The notes beneath the pieces were generated by a model that was not told the origin of the DNA, searched no databases, and was given only the letters and a program-made list of their open reading frames with translations. A stretch of 5,977 bases of DNA from CAYPOY01 sp964412395 (GTDB taxonomy: Bacteria; Chloroflexota; Anaerolineae; B4-G1). This document shows positions 5,019-5,977 of this stretch, in pieces (the first letter of the stretch is position 1; each line of letters begins with the position of its first letter). A program made the translations under genes and the position numbers. Where the stretch lies: contig CAYPOY010000328.1 of the NCBI GenBank assembly GCA_964412395.1, forward strand, positions 1 through 5,977, in the 5' to 3' direction.

Positions 5019-5977
5019 TTACTCGCTGGGGCCTTCCATGCCCTCCAGGAGTTGTTCCATGTACCAGATTTGCTCGTCGGTGGCCTGCTCACCGTCGGCC
5101 AGGAAGGCAGAGCCATCCTGGTAGTTGAGCGGCCCGACGAAGAGGTTGATGGAGCCATCCGCCAGCCCGGCGATGAACTCATCAATATGGGCAGACTGCT
5201 CGTCGGTGAGGGCGGGGCCCTTCAGAAAGCCAACCACGCTGGTGTCGCGGTTGTTGATGTTGCTCCAGTCGGGGTCGGCCCACACAAACTGCTGCTTCCA
5301 GGTCCCATCCATCACCCCCCCAATGCGCTGCAAGTAGCCGGGGCCCCAGTTGAAGTACGGCACGCCCAGGCAGACCTCGGGGGCCTCGTCGCAGGCGCCC
5401 TCGTAGTCGTAGGGGATGGCGAAGACCCGCTCCCCCTGGCCCGCCCGCTGTCCGGCGACCACGATAGCCTCGGTGGTGTCAATGCCAGAGAGCAGCACAT
5501 CCACCCCCTCGTTGATCAGGTCGTTGGAGACCTCGGTGGGGTCGAGGGTGACGCCGGGGATGTTGAACCAGAAACCGATCCAGGTGACAATGAAACGCAG
5601 GTCATCCGGGTCCAGCCCCCGGTAGTTCTCATAGCAGTAGCGAGCGCCCAGGTAGACGGAGGAAGCCAGGCGGCGGGTCTCGAAGTTGATGAGCGGCCCC
5701 ACGTAGCCGATGGTCCCGCTCTCGGTCGCCAGTGCGGCGGCGCAGCCAGCGATCATCTTGCCGTACGGCATCTTGCCCATGTAGTTATCTACATTGGGCG
5801 GGGCTTCACCGGTCAAGACATGGTCGCCGGAGATGTGGATGAAGGTGATGTCGGGATATTTCTCTGCCGCCAGGTCAGTGTCCTCCATAAAGTCGTCGGA
5901 GGTCGTGAAGATGACCTGGGCTCCCTGGGAGACCATGTCGTCCACCACCTGCTCCAGGGTGGTCTCCGGCCGGTCGG
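5019..5977 (-). CDS. BMP/PnrA-family substrate-binding protein of the ABC importer (N-terminus beyond window)
   Basis: The frame is open to the right edge, leaving 318 visible residues; the signal peptide, probably a lipoprotein type, and the first part of lobe 1 are missing. Family landmarks, in order, are PNVDNYMGKMPYGKMIAGCAAA with GTIGYVGP, then VTWIGFWFNIPG, INEGVDVLLSGIDTTEAIVVAG, VPYFNWGPGYLQRIGGVMDGTW, and the C-terminal INLFVGPLNYQDGSAFLADGE (quoted in part) with a final TDEQIWYMEQLLEGMEG. These match the BMP fold (COG1744), known for purine-nucleoside binding in PnrA/BmpA and for a few other ligands. It would capture the ligand outside the membrane and hand it to the permease pair. 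It is the first gene of the importer cluster in transcription order; its promoter and ribosome site lie outside the window. The internal GTG at 5948 is not a real start, since homology runs through it. Ligand not settled by sequence alone. Confidence 0.92.
   Translation of the reverse strand, partial: DRPETTLEQVVDDMVSQGAQVIFTTSDDFMEDTDLAAEKYPDITFIHISGDHVLTGEAPPNVDNYMGKMPYGKMIAGCAAALATESGTIGYVGPLINFETRRLASSVYLGARYCYENYRGLDPDDLRFIVTWIGFWFNIPGVTLDPTEVSNDLINEGVDVLLSGIDTTEAIVVAGQRAGQGERVFAIPYDYEGACDEAPEVCLGVPYFNWGPGYLQRIGGVMDGTWKQQFVWADPDWSNINNRDTSVVGFLKGPALTDEQSAHIDEFIAGLADGSINLFVGPLNYQDGSAFLADGEQATDEQIWYMEQLLEGMEGPSE

Overview
The window reads as one block of genes transcribed leftward on the minus strand, in a GC-rich bacterial genome. 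The single run of 10 N marks it as a scaffold, probably a draft or metagenome assembly. Three things suggest an anaerobe, perhaps an Anaerolineae-like member of the Chloroflexota: an aldehyde:ferredoxin oxidoreductase (AOR) family gene, a four-cluster polyferredoxin, and many short heptanucleotide repeats between genes. The assignment to a phylum is an impression from style, not a proof.

In transcription order (right to left) the window holds: a BMP/PnrA-family substrate-binding protein that is cut off by the right edge (5977-5019); a broken AAA/OLD-like ATPase fragment (4962-4693); a double-NBD ABC ATPase of the RbsA/YufO type (4712-3240), interrupted by the N run; two BPD_transp_2 permeases (3173-2118 and 2000-1020); a 130-residue ferredoxin with four [4Fe-4S] motifs (905-513); and the N-terminus of an AOR-family tungsten/molybdenum enzyme, cut off by the left edge (307-1). 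The first, third, fourth and fifth genes form a complete importer of the BMP-NupABC type (nucleoside or related ligand). The last two form a redox pair in which the polyferredoxin probably carries electrons for the AOR. No ordinary gene was seen on the plus strand; the long plus-strand frames are antisense shadows.

The most unusual content lies between the genes. Four different 7-bp tandem repeats each sit just upstream of a different start codon: a 23-unit TTCATTG array (343-518) before the AOR gene, GTAGACG (2019-2046) before permease 2, GTGNTGC (3184-3204) before permease 1, and WTGCTGG (4711-4731), which overlaps the ATPase start codon. A short second TTCATTG block (2102-2137) runs into the end of permease 1. 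The TTCATTG repeat supplies the last codons and the stop of both the ferredoxin and permease 1. The ATPase and permease starts lack a good Shine-Dalgarno sequence, while the ferredoxin and AOR starts have clear ones. A perfect 13-bp inverted repeat, each arm of which is itself a palindrome, lies just after the BMP gene and, with the WTGCTGG repeat, brackets the broken AAA fragment.

The N run is probably not missing sequence. Its two flanks overlap by CG, and joining them restores the expected EHPARGLDVES motif in frame.
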